The notes under the pieces were generated by a model, which was not told the DNA's origin, did not search any database, and saw only the letters and a list, made by a program, of their open reading frames with translations. From NCBI RefSeq assembly GCF_002288385.1, contig NZ_CP016783.1, positions 1,346,108 through 1,410,107 on the forward strand: a DNA stretch of 64,000 bases, read 5' to 3'. The translations under genes and the position numbers were made by a program. Of the stretch, positions 34,726 through 44,717 are shown one piece after another. The stretch is from Candidatus Planktophila lacus (GTDB taxonomy: Bacteria; Actinomycetota; Actinomycetes; Nanopelagicales; Nanopelagicaceae). Every line of letters begins with the position of its first letter. Position 1 is the first letter of the stretch.

Positions 34726-36174
34726 ATGCCATCGTTCTCTAGTTGGAGTCTGCTCAACCGCCTGACTTTAGGTGTTGTTCTGCTTTCTACACTAGGTGTG
34801 GTGGCGTCAGATATCTCTGCTCAATCGCTACTTCGAACTTACTTAACTCAAGAGGTAGATAACGAACTATTAAGTGTCGCTGGTGGTTCTATCCCGCGAC
34901 TAGAACGTGCGGGAATCGAATCTGATTACGATGATTTCAGCGACAACGAAGCTCGTTCAATGCAGATGCGGCCACTGCGCAGTATCCCAACTTCAACTTC
35001 AGTCACTTTGATTGGACCTGCAGGAATAGTTCTAGGCCAAATTGGTGGAGATTTAAATGCCACCGAGATAACTAGTTATTTAACGGCAATTACCCCTGAA
35101 AAAGCTTCTGAAAATGGAGATCGCCCGTTCACTATTGAAACTGACGAACATGATTTCCGCGTTCTTTTGCGAACACTTCCTTCTGGTTTAGGAAATGTAG
35201 TAATCGCACATTCATTTGAAGATATCGATCGTATTCTCGCTCGCCTGCAAGGTCTCTTTATTCTTATTGGTTTATTCATGATCTTCTTTATCGCACTCGC
35301 CTCTCGCAAGATGATTATCGTTGGACTTAAGCCACTGGCAAACGTTGAAGCCACAGCCGAAAGAATTGCTGAAGGAGATCTAACTGCGCGTCTTCCAGAT
35401 GTAAAACCAAATACTGAAGTCGGGCGCTTGGTCGGTACGCTAAATACAATGTTGGGGCGCATTGAGGAATCTTTCGCTGCGCGTTTAGAGAGCGAAAGTA
35501 AGTTACGCCGCTTTGTGGCCGATGCTTCACACGAACTTCGTACACCGATTACCGCTATCCGCGGCTTTGCCGAACTCCATCGTCAGGGAGCGGTTACTGG
35601 TGAAGAGAAGACGAAAGAGCTAATCGGTCGTATCGAGAACGAATCTAAGCGGATGGGTTCACTTGTAGAGGATCTACTGCTCTTGGCTCGCCTTGATCAA
35701 TCGCGGGAAATGAAATCAGATCCGATTAACCTCACACAAATTGTCTCCGATGCAGTTGCATCTGCACGCGCCGCCGGACAAAATCACACCGTCAACTTTA
35801 ATGAGCAAGCTGAAGAAATTTACGCACTTGGAGATAAGGATCGAATTCATCAAGTTATCGCAAACTTGCTTGCCAATGCGCGTACTCACACACCTGCCGG
35901 AACGGTTATAGATGTCTCACTAAAGCAAGATATTGATGGAGTTCGTATTCGAATTGCGGATAACGGTCCTGGTTTAACGGATGCGGATCAAGCGCGAATC
36001 TTTGAGCGCTTCTATCGCGCTGATGCTTCGCGTGTTCGCACCGATGGTGAAGGAACAGGTTTAGGACTTTCCATTGTTGATGCGGTTATGCGCGCCCATG
36101 CTGGCCAAGTAAGTGTTCAATCCGAAGTCGGAAAAGGTGCTGCATTTACCCTCTTCTTCCCGTTAGGAAGTTAG
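34726..36174 (+). CDS. Sensor histidine kinase (MprB-like)
   Basis: A 482-residue membrane kinase: TM1 at about 8-28, an extracellular sensor region to about 165, TM2 at about 168-190, HAMP, dimerisation/phospho-acceptor domain with 'DASHELRTPITAIRGF' (His), then a HATPase domain with N box 'VIANLLANARTH', 'ADNGPGL' and 'GTGLGLSIV'. It phosphorylates the regulator upstream. Its stop codon overlaps the convergent htpX stop (TTAG at 36171-36174). Confidence 0.92.
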   Translation: MPSFSSWSLLNRLTLGVVLLSTLGVVASDISAQSLLRTYLTQEVDNELLSVAGGSIPRLERAGIESDYDDFSDNEARSMQMRPLRSIPTSTSVTLIGPAGIVLGQIGGDLNATEITSYLTAITPEKASENGDRPFTIETDEHDFRVLLRTLPSGLGNVVIAHSFEDIDRILARLQGLFILIGLFMIFFIALASRKMIIVGLKPLANVEATAERIAEGDLTARLPDVKPNTEVGRLVGTLNTMLGRIEESFAARLESESKLRRFVADASHELRTPITAIRGFAELHRQGAVTGEEKTKELIGRIENESKRMGSLVEDLLLLARLDQSREMKSDPINLTQIVSDAVASARAAGQNHTVNFNEQAEEIYALGDKDRIHQVIANLLANARTHTPAGTVIDVSLKQDIDGVRIRIADNGPGLTDADQARIFERFYRADASRVRTDGEGTGLGLSIVDAVMRAHAGQVSVQSEVGKGAAFTLFFPLGS

Positions 36175-37082
36175 TTTCCTAACGACTCCATCGCACGCAG
36201 AGTTGAAATGCGCTCTTCAATTGGCGGATGGGTAGAGAACATCTTGGAAACTGCTTTGCCATCCAGCGGTGACTCAATCCAGATATGAGCAACTGCATTT
36301 GATTTCTGTTGCACGACCGTTGAATCTGCCGCAAGTACTTCAAGTGCTTTGCGAAGACCGGCAGGGTTGCGAGTAAATGAAACAGCAGTGGCATCAGCGA
36401 GTGATTCACGACGGCGTGAAATTGCGCTCTTAAGTAGTGTTGCCGCAATTGGCGCCAGGATTAAAACGAATAGTGAAACTACCAACATGATTGGGTTGGC
36501 GTTGCTATCGCGATCGCGACGACCACCACCAAACCACATCATGCGCATTAAGAAATCGCTCAAGATCGCAATTGCACCTGCAGTAGTTGCGGCAACTGCA
36601 GAAACTAAAGTATCGCGGTTTGCTACGTGCGCCATCTCGTGCGCAATAACGCCTTGCAGTTCATCACGATCCATAACTTCCAAGATGCGAGTTGTAAATG
36701 CAATTAACGCATGATCGGGATCGCGCCCTGTTGCAAAAGCGTTTGGCGCAGTGTCGACCACGATTGCAACCTGTGGCATTGGTAGTCCACTTGCGATAAC
36801 AACTTCTTCAATGACGTTAAAGAGTTCGGGGTTATCTTCGCGCTGAATTAACTTAGCTCCAGTCATCTTTAGAACTAATTTATCTGAGCCGTAATACGAA
36901 CCCCATACGCCGATCAGTGAAATACCAACTGCAAGTGGCACCATGAAGGTTGATGTGCCGGCGCCGAAGTAAGTTAGCGCTGCATATGCAACTAGACCGG
37001 TGAGTAAACCCATTGAGGCAAGAAGGAAATAAGTCTTTCCTTTATTTGTGCTCTGTTGGGCGCGAAAATCGTTTGTTGCCAT
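36171..37082 (-). CDS. htpX: Membrane zinc metalloprotease HtpX
   Basis: A 303-residue M48 protease: two N-terminal transmembrane helices (about 18-58), 'GRDPDHALIAF', the zinc motif HEMAH (about 145-149) and a second TM pair near 165-215, then 'SRRRESLADA' with the third zinc ligand Glu. It degrades damaged membrane proteins. It is transcribed after lemA with a 6-bp gap, the usual pairing. Confidence 0.93.
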   Translation of the reverse strand: MATNDFRAQQSTNKGKTYFLLASMGLLTGLVAYAALTYFGAGTSTFMVPLAVGISLIGVWGSYYGSDKLVLKMTGAKLIQREDNPELFNVIEEVVIASGLPMPQVAIVVDTAPNAFATGRDPDHALIAFTTRILEVMDRDELQGVIAHEMAHVANRDTLVSAVAATTAGAIAILSDFLMRMMWFGGGRRDRDSNANPIMLVVSLFVLILAPIAATLLKSAISRRRESLADATAVSFTRNPAGLRKALEVLAADSTVVQQKSNAVAHIWIESPLDGKAVSKMFSTHPPIEERISTLRAMESLGN

Positions 37083-37088
37083 TGTTTC

Positions 37089-37640
37089 TTAGAAAGTTAC
37101 CTTTGGAACGTTGCGATCTTGAGGATCGGTAACTTCATAAAATTCGCGCTCTGTAACCTTTGCAAAACCTGCGAAAAAGCTGGTCGGGATGGTTTTTACA
37201 GCGGTGTTGAGGTTGCGAACGTTGTCGTTATAGAACTGACGTGAGAAAGCAACTTTATTTTCAGTTGTTGAAAGTTCTTCTTGTAGAGATAAGAAGTTTG
37301 ATGATGCTTTGAGATCTGGGTAAGCCTCAGCGACTGCGAGCAATCCGCGGAGCGCTTGCGTCAACATTCCATCAGCGGCTGCAACATCGGCAACCGTTGA
37401 AGCAGTGGTCGCCTTAGCGCGCGCTGTAACAACGGCATCGAAGGTGCCTTGTTCGTGCGCGGCATAACCTTTTACGGTTTCAACTAAATTTGGGATTAAG
37501 TCAGAGCGGCGCTTTAACTGCACTTCGATCTGAGCAAATGATTCATCGACGCTGATATTTAAGCGGATGAGTCGGTTGTATTGAGCAACGAAGAAAAGTA
37601 CGAGAAGACCAACAACTGCGAGCGCGATAATGATTTCCAT
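37089..37640 (-). CDS. LemA-family protein
   Basis: A 183-residue protein with one N-terminal membrane helix (about 3-19) and the helical-bundle LemA domain ('YNRLIRLNISVDESFAQIEV', 'RRSDLIPNLVETVKGYA', 'FSRQFYNDNVRNLNT'). The function is unclear; genetic linkage to htpX is widespread and suggests a membrane quality-control role. Confidence 0.9.
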   Translation of the reverse strand: MEIIIALAVVGLLVLFFVAQYNRLIRLNISVDESFAQIEVQLKRRSDLIPNLVETVKGYAAHEQGTFDAVVTARAKATTASTVADVAAADGMLTQALRGLLAVAEAYPDLKASSNFLSLQEELSTTENKVAFSRQFYNDNVRNLNTAVKTIPTSFFAGFAKVTEREFYEVTDPQDRNVPKVTF

Positions 37641-37658
37641 AATTAATTCAACCCCTTA

Positions 37659-37682
37659 AGTAAAGGTTGTATTCCCTTTACT
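37659..37682. terminator. Hairpin between dcd and lemA
   Basis: AGTAAAGG at 37659-37666 and CCTTTACT at 37675-37682 form an 8-bp stem with an 8-nt loop in the 55-bp gap after dcd. It has no T-tract and may end or attenuate dcd transcription. Confidence 0.4.
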
Positions 37683-37695
37683 AGTTTATTGTGGA

Positions 37696-38274
37696 TTACT
37701 TGATCTTGCTTTGGTGGAAATTTAAGAAGGAGCGGCTTGCGGTTGGTCCGCGTTGACCCTGATATCTAGAGCCGTATTTCGCACTGCCGTATGGATGCTC
37801 AGCAGGAGATGAGAGTTTGATCAGACAGAGCTGACCGATCTTCATTCCTGGGAATAGCTTTACCGGCAGATTTGCTACGTTGGAAAGTTCAAGGGTGATG
37901 TGTCCAGAAAATCCCGGATCGATAAAGCCAGCAGTTGAATGTGTAAGCAAGCCAAGGCGGCCGAGTGAAGATTTTCCTTCAAGGCGACCGGCAATATCAT
38001 CGGGCAAGGTGATGATTTCGTAGGTGCTGGCGAGAACGAATTCGCCTGGGTGCAAGATAAATGCTTCGCCATCTTCGGCGACGACTTCGCGAGTTAGCTC
38101 GGCTTGTTCGATCGATGGATCGATAACTGAGTACTTGTGGTTTTCAAAGACGCGGAAGAATTTATCGAGGCGGACATCAACCGATGAAGGTTGGATCATC
38201 GCCTCTTCAAATGGTTCGACGGCGACGCGGCCGGCGTTGATTTCAGAGCGGATATCGCGATCACTTAGAAGCAC
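37696..38274 (-). CDS. dcd: dCTP deaminase
   Basis: A 192-residue trimeric dUTPase-fold enzyme: '[12 protein letters not shown]', '[20 protein letters not shown]' (nucleotide binding with catalytic Glu nearby) and 'GQLCLIKL'. It makes dUTP from dCTP for thymidylate synthesis; some actinobacterial members also hydrolyse dUTP to dUMP, which cannot be told here. Confidence 0.94.
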   Translation of the reverse strand: MLLSDRDIRSEINAGRVAVEPFEEAMIQPSSVDVRLDKFFRVFENHKYSVIDPSIEQAELTREVVAEDGEAFILHPGEFVLASTYEIITLPDDIAGRLEGKSSLGRLGLLTHSTAGFIDPGFSGHITLELSNVANLPVKLFPGMKIGQLCLIKLSSPAEHPYGSAKYGSRYQGQRGPTASRSFLNFHQSKIK

Positions 38275-38352
38275 GGCGTGAGCCTATCTGACCGCGGTAG
38301 AAACGCTTAGTTAGGGCTTGCGTAAGTTACTGGTGGGTAGCATTATTTGCCC

Positions 38353-40179
38353 ATGAGCCATTACAACGCCAACCTGCGCGATATCGAATTCTGCCTCTTT
38401 GACCTCTTCCAAACCGAGAAGGTGCTGGGGACTTCCATCTTTAGCGAACTCGATCGCGAAACTGCGATGGGGATGTTGGAAGAGATGAAGCGCTTAACCG
38501 AGAACGATCTCGCTGAATCTTTCGTTGAAGGCGATCGCGTTGGTGCGATTCTCAATAAAGAAACTGGAAATGTCACACTTCCAGAAAGTTTTAAAAAATC
38601 TTATAAAGCTTATATTGATGGTGAATGGTGGCGTCTTGATGCGCCGGTTGATTTAGGCGGAACAAAAGTTCCGGCTGCAGTTCGTTGGGCGATCGCCGAA
38701 ATGGTTTTAGGTTCAAACCCTGCGATTCACATTTATGCATCTGGTTATGCATTTGCACAAGTTGCATATGTTTTGGGCACCGAAGATCAGAAGCAGATGG
38801 CGAAGTTGATGGTTGATCGCCACTGGGGCGCAACGATGCAGTTAACAGAACCAGATGCTGGTTCAGATGTTGGTGCAGGTCGCAGCAAGGCGGTGCAACA
38901 ACCTGATGGAACTTGGCATATCACCGGCACAAAGCGCTACATCACATCAGGTGATGCAGACTTCTACGAGAACGTTATGCACTTCGTTCTTGCTCGCCGC
39001 GAAGGTGGCGGACCAGGAACTAAGGGGTTGTCACTCTTCTTAATTCCTAAATTTATGTTTGATCTCAAGACCGGTGATCTCGGAAAGCGTAACGGCGTTT
39101 TTGTAACCTCACTTGAAAACAAGATGGGTCTAAACGTCTCCGCTACATGCGAAGTAAACCTCGGCGAGAAAGAGCCAGCAGTAGGTTATTTGTTAGGTGA
39201 AGTCCACGAAGGTATCGCGCAGATGTTTAAGGTAATTGAATTTGCGCGCATGATGGTTGGTACAAAGGCGATCGCGACTTTATCCGCTGGATATCAGCAA
39301 GCACTTAGCTATGCGAAAACCCGCGTACAAGGCGGGGATATGAAGGTTATGAACGATAAGGCGAGCCCGCGCGTAACGATTATCCATCACCCAGATGTGC
39401 GTCGTTCGCTGATGGTGCAGAAGTCATACTCCGAAGGTATGCGCGCACTAGTTCTATACACCGCAACTATTCAAGATGAGATTGAACTTGCTCGCGCAGC
39501 TGGCGATGAGGCAAAAGTTAAGACAATGGAAGCGCTTAATGATCTCTTGCTGCCAGTTGTTAAGGGTTACGGCTCTGAAAAATCTTGGACACTTCTTGGT
39601 ACTGAATCGCTACAAACATTTGGTGGCGCAGGATTTACGCAAGATTGGCCGCTAGAACAATATGTTCGCGATGCCAAGATCGATACTTTGTATGAAGGCA
39701 CAACTGCAATTCAGGGTCTTGATTTCTTCTTCCGTAAAGTTGTTAAAGATGGCGGAAAAGCACTTGGCCTTCTTGGAAAAGAGATCCAAACATTTGCTGA
39801 AGCAGGCGGTGCACATGCTGAAGAGAAGCAAGCGCTTCTCAAGGCTCTCGGTGATCTAAATGGCATGGTCGGCGTTCTTGTTGGACATGCCATGGCATCA
39901 CAAGAATCTGCGCCAGAGATTTATAAAGTTGGTTTAAATACATCGCGTGTATTGATGGCAGTTGGCGACATCATCACTTCTTGGTTATTACTACGCCAAG
40001 CAGATATCGCTGCTGAGCGTTTGCCGAGCGCATCTGCAAAGGATGCCGATTTCTACACCGGCAAGATCGCATCAGCTAAGTTCTTTGTGACAAATTACCT
40101 GCCACATATCACCGCTGATCGTAAGATCGTTGAGGCCACCGATAGTTCAATCATGGAAATCTCTGAAAACGCCTTTTAA
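38353..40179 (+). CDS. Acyl-CoA dehydrogenase, long form (DmdC/FadE-like)
   Basis: A 608-residue flavoprotein: '[15 protein letters not shown]' and 'YITSGDADF' FAD-contact segments, '[15 protein letters not shown]', '[37 protein letters not shown]' motifs with catalytic Glu in YEGT, and a C-terminal helical extension typical of the ~600-residue group that includes methylmercaptopropionyl-CoA dehydrogenase DmdC. It probably oxidises a short or modified acyl-CoA. ATG at 38353 is preferred over TTG two codons upstream. No ribosome-binding site is seen and a TAGCAT at 38336-38341 would suit a leaderless mRNA. Confidence 0.88.
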   Translation: MSHYNANLRDIEFCLFDLFQTEKVLGTSIFSELDRETAMGMLEEMKRLTENDLAESFVEGDRVGAILNKETGNVTLPESFKKSYKAYIDGEWWRLDAPVDLGGTKVPAAVRWAIAEMVLGSNPAIHIYASGYAFAQVAYVLGTEDQKQMAKLMVDRHWGATMQLTEPDAGSDVGAGRSKAVQQPDGTWHITGTKRYITSGDADFYENVMHFVLARREGGGPGTKGLSLFLIPKFMFDLKTGDLGKRNGVFVTSLENKMGLNVSATCEVNLGEKEPAVGYLLGEVHEGIAQMFKVIEFARMMVGTKAIATLSAGYQQALSYAKTRVQGGDMKVMNDKASPRVTIIHHPDVRRSLMVQKSYSEGMRALVLYTATIQDEIELARAAGDEAKVKTMEALNDLLLPVVKGYGSEKSWTLLGTESLQTFGGAGFTQDWPLEQYVRDAKIDTLYEGTTAIQGLDFFFRKVVKDGGKALGLLGKEIQTFAEAGGAHAEEKQALLKALGDLNGMVGVLVGHAMASQESAPEIYKVGLNTSRVLMAVGDIITSWLLLRQADIAAERLPSASAKDADFYTGKIASAKFFVTNYLPHITADRKIVEATDSSIMEISENAF

Positions 40180-40228
40180 ATAACTTTTGCTAATTAGGCG
40201 TATATCTAACTTAAGATAGGCTCACCCA

Positions 40229-41149
40229 ATGCTAAATAAGCATCGGGGCGAGTTCTACCTAGTAATAGGTGCGATCTTCTTCTCCATGAACGGGGTAGTT
40301 GTCACCTTGGTCCTCGACCATATGACCACCTTCCGCCTGGCCCAAGTGCGCGCACTTGGAACCTTCTTCCTCCTCTTTCTTATTACCTTTATTCAGGATC
40401 GAAATTCCCTAAAGGCCGAACGCCGTGAAATCCCAACCTTGCTCTTCTATGGCGTTTTTGGCTACGCGATGGTGCAGCTCGGTTACTTCATCGGCATTTC
40501 TCGCGGAGTTCCGCTTAGCTTGGTGCTGATTATCGAATTTACCGCACCAATATGGATCGTTCTCTGGATCAAATTTGTTCGTAAATCAGTCGTTGCTAAA
40601 GATATGTGGGTGGCAATTGCACTTTCATTACTTGGGTTAATTCTGGTTGCAAAAGTTTGGCAAGGATTCTCATTCGACTTAATCGGATCTTTTGGCGCCC
40701 TTGGCGCCGCGTTGGCTTTGGCCGTTTACTTCTTAATGAGCCAATCGCAAGGCACAAAACGTTCTGCGCAAGCGATGGTTGTTTGGGGAATGGGAGTCGC
40801 AGGGCTTTTCTGGTCTTTAGTGCTGCCGATCTGGAATTTTCCGACAGCGATTTTTACAACAGAGATTAATTTGCAGGGGCGCTTTAGTGGCTACAGCGCA
40901 CCAGGTTGGTTATTGATCGCCTACGTAATTGTTTTTGGAACCTTGGTTCCGTACCTATTTGTGGTTGGTGGAATTCGCAGGCTAAGTGCTTCAACATCTA
41001 GCGTTATCGGAATGCTTGAACCAGTTTTGGCTGGAGCATTTGCTTGGATCTGGTTATCGCAATCATGGACAGCGATTCAATTATTTGGCGGGCTTATTGT
41101 ATTAATCGGTATCTATATTGCAGATCGAGCAAAGACAAACGCTAAATAA
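40229..41149 (+). CDS. EamA/DMT-family transporter
   Basis: A 306-residue membrane protein with about ten helices in two EamA repeats. 'FSMNGVVVTLVLDHM' and 'RAL.TFFLL' in the first half and 'GMLEPVLAGAFAWIWLSQ' in the second are typical drug/metabolite transporter segments (RhtA/YddG-like). It likely exports amino acids or other small metabolites. Start ATG at 40229. Its stop is 2 bp from the convergent dnaB stop. Confidence 0.87.
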   Translation: MLNKHRGEFYLVIGAIFFSMNGVVVTLVLDHMTTFRLAQVRALGTFFLLFLITFIQDRNSLKAERREIPTLLFYGVFGYAMVQLGYFIGISRGVPLSLVLIIEFTAPIWIVLWIKFVRKSVVAKDMWVAIALSLLGLILVAKVWQGFSFDLIGSFGALGAALALAVYFLMSQSQGTKRSAQAMVVWGMGVAGLFWSLVLPIWNFPTAIFTTEINLQGRFSGYSAPGWLLIAYVIVFGTLVPYLFVVGGIRRLSASTSSVIGMLEPVLAGAFAWIWLSQSWTAIQLFGGLIVLIGIYIADRAKTNAK

Positions 41150-41151
41150 CT

Positions 41152-42603
41152 TTATTCGTTCCAAGCGCCATCTTGTGGTTCTTGCTGTGCAGTGAAGTCG
41201 CGACCTGCACCGGCACTCGGCGCCATATCTGCAAAGCGCGCAAAGTGAAGTTGCGCAGCAACGGTGATCGTCTTGGTCTGACCGTTACGGTGCTTAGCAA
41301 CGATTAGATCTGCTTCACCTGATCGGTTTTGAGAGTCATACATATCATCGCGGTGGAGCAAGATAACTACGTCGGCATCTTGTTCGATCGAACCAGATTC
41401 GCGAAGGTCTGAAAGCATTGGCTTCTTATCTGAACGCTGTTCCGGTGAACGGTTGAGCTGTGAGATCGCGATAACCGGAACGTTTAACTCTTTAGCCATA
41501 AGTTTTAGGTGGCGAGAAAATTCAGATACTTCTTGCTGACGGTTTTCTACGCGCTTGCCGCTAGTCATCAACTGCAAGTAGTCGATAACAATTAACTTGA
41601 GGTCGTGGCGCTGCTTTAAACGGCGGGCTTTAGCGCGGATCTCCATCATCGAAAGGTTTGGAGAGTCATCGATAAATAGAGGTGCGGCAGAGATTTCTCC
41701 CATACGGCGCGCAAGCTTCGACCATTCTTCATCGCTTAACTGACCGGCGCGAATATTATTTAAACCAACTCGCGCTTCAGCAGACAACATACGCATTGTG
41801 ATTTCAGAGCGCGACATTTCGAGCGAGAAAATAACTGATGTTTTGCCGTCGTGGATTGATGCATGTCGTGCAATATCAAGGCCGAGAGTTGATTTACCAA
41901 CTGCAGGACGAGCCGCCAAGATAATCATGTTGCCGGGATGGAAGCCGTGCGTTAAGAGATCTAGATCGCGGAAACCAGATTTAACTCCTTCAATGCCTGT
42001 TCCTTTTTGAATCGCTTCGATCTCATCGAGGGCTTCAGGTAGCAGCGTTGCAAGTTGTACATAATCTTCTGAGGTGCGGCGTTCGGTAACTGCATAAACT
42101 TCGGCTTGCGCTTGATCAACAGCGTCATCGACTTCACCTTCGACGTTGTAACCGAGTTGCACAATCTTGGTGCCGGCTTCAACAAGGCGACGCATGATCG
42201 CGTGTTCGCGAACAATCTTTGCGTAGTAACTTGCATTTGCTGCGGTTGGAACTGATGAAATTAAAGTGTGTAGGTAAGGTGCACCACCTGCACGTGCAAT
42301 GTCACCGCGCTTTGTGAGCTCTGCAGAAACTGTGACCGCGTCCGCTGGTTCGCCGCGACCATAGAGATCGAGAATTGCATCGTAAATTAACTCGTGCGCT
42401 GGGCGATAGAAATCGCGTTCGCGTAAAATCTCTAGGACATCTGCTATTGCATCTTTTGATAAGAGCATTCCGCCGAGAACAGATTGTTCTGCGATTAAAT
42501 CTTGTGGCGGTGTGCGCTCGAACTCGGCGCTAATGTTGTTTTGGGAATTGTTATACGATGAGTTGGCTCGCGAAGAGTTATTGGGTAATTCAGCGATGCT
42601 CAC
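41152..42603 (-). CDS. dnaB: Replicative DNA helicase DnaB
   Basis: A 483-residue helicase: N-terminal DnaB domain ('PQDLIAEQSVLGGMLLS') preceded by an Asn/Ser-rich 30-residue tail, then a RecA-like domain with Walker A 'ARPAVGKST', 'VIDYLQLM' Walker B, and 'SGSIEQDADVVILLHRDD'. It unwinds DNA at forks. No intein is present. The frame continues upstream to 42843, but GTG at 42603 gives a normal length. It lies downstream of rpsF-ssb-rpsR-rplI with corA inserted on the other strand. Confidence 0.95.
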   Translation of the reverse strand: MSIAELPNNSSRANSSYNNSQNNISAEFERTPPQDLIAEQSVLGGMLLSKDAIADVLEILRERDFYRPAHELIYDAILDLYGRGEPADAVTVSAELTKRGDIARAGGAPYLHTLISSVPTAANASYYAKIVREHAIMRRLVEAGTKIVQLGYNVEGEVDDAVDQAQAEVYAVTERRTSEDYVQLATLLPEALDEIEAIQKGTGIEGVKSGFRDLDLLTHGFHPGNMIILAARPAVGKSTLGLDIARHASIHDGKTSVIFSLEMSRSEITMRMLSAEARVGLNNIRAGQLSDEEWSKLARRMGEISAAPLFIDDSPNLSMMEIRAKARRLKQRHDLKLIVIDYLQLMTSGKRVENRQQEVSEFSRHLKLMAKELNVPVIAISQLNRSPEQRSDKKPMLSDLRESGSIEQDADVVILLHRDDMYDSQNRSGEADLIVAKHRNGQTKTITVAAQLHFARFADMAPSAGAGRDFTAQQEPQDGAWNE

Positions 42604-42873
42604 GGGTGTAACTTCCCACCTTGCACTGACAAAAGCGAAGGCACCTGGGGATAAGGCTGTGCATAAAGGGGTGGATAAGCGCCTTTTCCTGTGTAAATCC
42701 CTGTGTGCAGGGTGTGGGTAACTATTCTCTTTTTCAATCTTTTCAAGGAAAGCGCAGGTCAGATAGGGGTAGCACTCACCGCGGGCTGTGCATGAAAGTA
42801 AATTCTCACTTCTCAACCAGTGAGACTTTCTGGCAATAACCATTTATTCATCTAAATACTGGAGACTTCTCGC
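42604..42873. other. dnaB/corA divergent region with DnaA-box-like 9-mers
   Basis: This 270-bp gap holds no gene. TGTGCATAA at 42658-42666 and GGTGGATAA at 42670-42678 each differ by one base from the DnaA box TGTGGATAA, and GTGTAAATC follows at 42691-42699. They lie 55-100 bp upstream of the dnaB start, where DnaA might regulate it. The rest has no feature I can name apart from a weak ribosome-binding region before corA. Confidence 0.35.
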
Positions 42874-43845
42874 ATGATCGTTGACTACGCCTTGTATCAA
42901 AATGGAGTTCGCTACAAAGAACCTTCTAATCTCCCTGAGTTAATTAGTAAAGCGCGCAATGGCGAAGGTTTTATCTGGTTGGGGCTAGCTGAGCCAACCC
43001 CAAATGAATTTGAGAAAATAGTAGGAGATTTTAGATTCCATCCTTTAGCAGTCGAAGATGCAATCACCGCTCATCAACGCCCAAAATTTGAAGAGTATCC
43101 GGGAGTGCAAGCGTTTGTTTTAAAAACCGCATTTTATGATGAGAGTAGTAGCCAAGTCTCAACTGGAGAAATCTTCTGTTTTATTGGAGATTACTTCATC
43201 GTCGTTGTTCGCCACGGAAATGGTGCACCACTTGTTAATACGCGCCATGCCCTCGAAAGCAATCCCGAGCAGTTGGCCAAAGGCCCTTATGCAGTTATGC
43301 ATGCGATTCTCGATCATGTTATCGATTGTTATATTGATATTTCAATTGAATTAGAAAATGATGTGATTGGAGTGGAGCAGAAAGTATTTAGCGGAACTTC
43401 CAAAACGGTATCGCGAGATATTTACTTGCTAAAGCGCGAGATTATCGAATTCCGCCATGCGATTGATCCGCTACTTTCGCCGCTACAACAAATTGCAAGT
43501 GTGGGCGCACGTAATATTCCTGAATCGCTAACGCCGTTTTTCCGCGACACCCTTGATCATTTAGCGCGCGCATCTGATGCCGCTGCTGGATTGGATTCAT
43601 TGCTTGCATCTGCGCTACAGGCAGATTTAGCGCAAGTTCAAGTTCAACAAAATGCAGATATGCGAAAGATTACTTCTTACGTAGCTTTAGCATCGGTCCC
43701 AACTATGGTCGCTGGTATTTACGGAATGAACTTTGATGTAATGCCTGAATTACGCTGGAAATATGGCTATCCGCTAGTAGTTGGTTCGCTGGCAATTCTT
43801 ACCGTAGTTCTTTATCGCAAATTTAAGAAATCTGGTTGGCTCTAG
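42874..43845 (+). CDS. corA: Magnesium/cobalt transporter CorA family
   Basis: A 323-residue protein: a cytoplasmic alpha/beta and helical funnel (about 1-260), then two C-terminal transmembrane helices with the pore signature 'YGMNFDVMPE' (about 283-292). It imports divalent cations, mainly Mg2+, as a pentamer. A strong terminator follows. Confidence 0.93.
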   Translation: MIVDYALYQNGVRYKEPSNLPELISKARNGEGFIWLGLAEPTPNEFEKIVGDFRFHPLAVEDAITAHQRPKFEEYPGVQAFVLKTAFYDESSSQVSTGEIFCFIGDYFIVVVRHGNGAPLVNTRHALESNPEQLAKGPYAVMHAILDHVIDCYIDISIELENDVIGVEQKVFSGTSKTVSRDIYLLKREIIEFRHAIDPLLSPLQQIASVGARNIPESLTPFFRDTLDHLARASDAAAGLDSLLASALQADLAQVQVQQNADMRKITSYVALASVPTMVAGIYGMNFDVMPELRWKYGYPLVVGSLAILTVVLYRKFKKSGWL

Positions 43846-43857
43846 CTTTTTTAAGGC

Positions 43858-43891
43858 AAAAACCCCGGCCGCATTAGCGACCGGGGTTTTT
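43858..43891. terminator. Bidirectional rho-independent terminator between corA and rplI
   Basis: Five A, a GC-rich stem (43863-43868 with 43881-43886, plus an inner CGC/GCG pairing) and five T make a symmetric terminator usable by corA on the plus strand and rplI on the minus strand. Confidence 0.93.
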
Positions 43892-43901
43892 AATTAATAA
43901 C

Positions 43902-44351
43902 TTACTTAGCAGCTACAACCTTTACGGTCACTGTTGCAACAACTGAATGTGCAAGTGAGACCTTAACTGTGTGCTCGCCAGCCTTCTTGATATGTCCAGC
44001 AGTCTTGATGCTGTGACGGTCGATATCGACGCCTGCTGCTGCCTTGATAGCTGCTGCGATGTCTTTATCTGTGACAGAACCGAATAGGCGGCCAGCTGTT
44101 CCAGCTTTAACTGAAACTGTAACTGCTGCCTTTTCAAGTGATGCCTTGATCTCTTTAGCGTGATCGATATCGCGGACTTCACGTGCAGCGCGAGCGCGAC
44201 GGATTCCTTCGATCTGCTTTTCGCCACCAAGTGACCATGCGATTGCAACGCCACGTGGCAACAAGAAGTTGCGTGCGTAGCCATCTTTAACAGTTACTAC
44301 ATCGCCGGCTGAACCGAGCTTTGTAACTTCGCGAGTAAGGATAAGTTTCAT
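43902..44351 (-). CDS. rplI: 50S ribosomal protein L9
   Basis: A 149-residue protein with the L9 N-domain 'MKLILTREVTKLGSAGDVVTVKDGYARNFLLPRG' pattern (given here only in part: the GYARNFLLPRG signature is clear), a central helix and the C-domain ending in a Val/Lys-rich strand. It binds 23S rRNA at the L1 stalk base. Last gene of rpsF-ssb-rpsR-rplI. Confidence 0.97.
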   Translation of the reverse strand: MKLILTREVTKLGSAGDVVTVKDGYARNFLLPRGVAIAWSLGGEKQIEGIRRARAAREVRDIDHAKEIKASLEKAAVTVSVKAGTAGRLFGSVTDKDIAAAIKAAAGVDIDRHSIKTAGHIKKAGEHTVKVSLAHSVVATVTVKVVAAK

Positions 44352-44365
44352 TTTCTCATTCCCCC

Positions 44366-44653
44366 TTAGCGAGCCGTCGATGTGTAAGGCAAGAGCGCTA
44401 CTTCACGGCTGTTCTTGACAGCTGTTGCGACCGAGCGTTGGTGTTGTGTGCATGCGCCAGTGACGCGACGAGCGCGGATCTTGCCGCGATCGGAAATGTA
44501 CTTGCGAAGTGTGGCGATATCTTTGTAATCGATATATGTCACCTTGTCGCGGCAGAAGCTGCAAGGCTTCTTCTTGAACTTCTTATTTAGGGCTGCAGCT
44601 TTTGCGCCCTTATTTTTCGGTTCCTTGAGGTTCCGGTTATTTCTTGCTCCCAT
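44366..44653 (-). CDS. rpsR: 30S ribosomal protein S18
   Basis: A 95-residue S18 with an N-terminal basic extension of about 28 residues, then 'PCSFCRDK', '[15 protein letters not shown]', 'RARRVTGAC' and 'ALLPYT'. The Cys pair plus the later Cys suggest the zinc-containing (C+) form. It pairs with S6 on the 30S platform. Shine-Dalgarno AAAGGAG precedes the ATG at 44653. Confidence 0.96.
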   Translation of the reverse strand: MGARNNRNLKEPKNKGAKAAALNKKFKKKPCSFCRDKVTYIDYKDIATLRKYISDRGKIRARRVTGACTQHQRSVATAVKNSREVALLPYTSTAR

Positions 44654-44717
44654 TGTGGTGCTCCTTTTAAGTGGGCCCTAGTTATTAGCTAGGAATGGAT
44701 GGTTAGGTTTATAAGGC

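Noticed and set aside
42604..42843. 80-codon N-terminal extension of DnaB
   Set aside because: The stretch is not like DnaB and contains the regulatory gap; the GTG start at 42603 gives the usual DnaB N-terminus.
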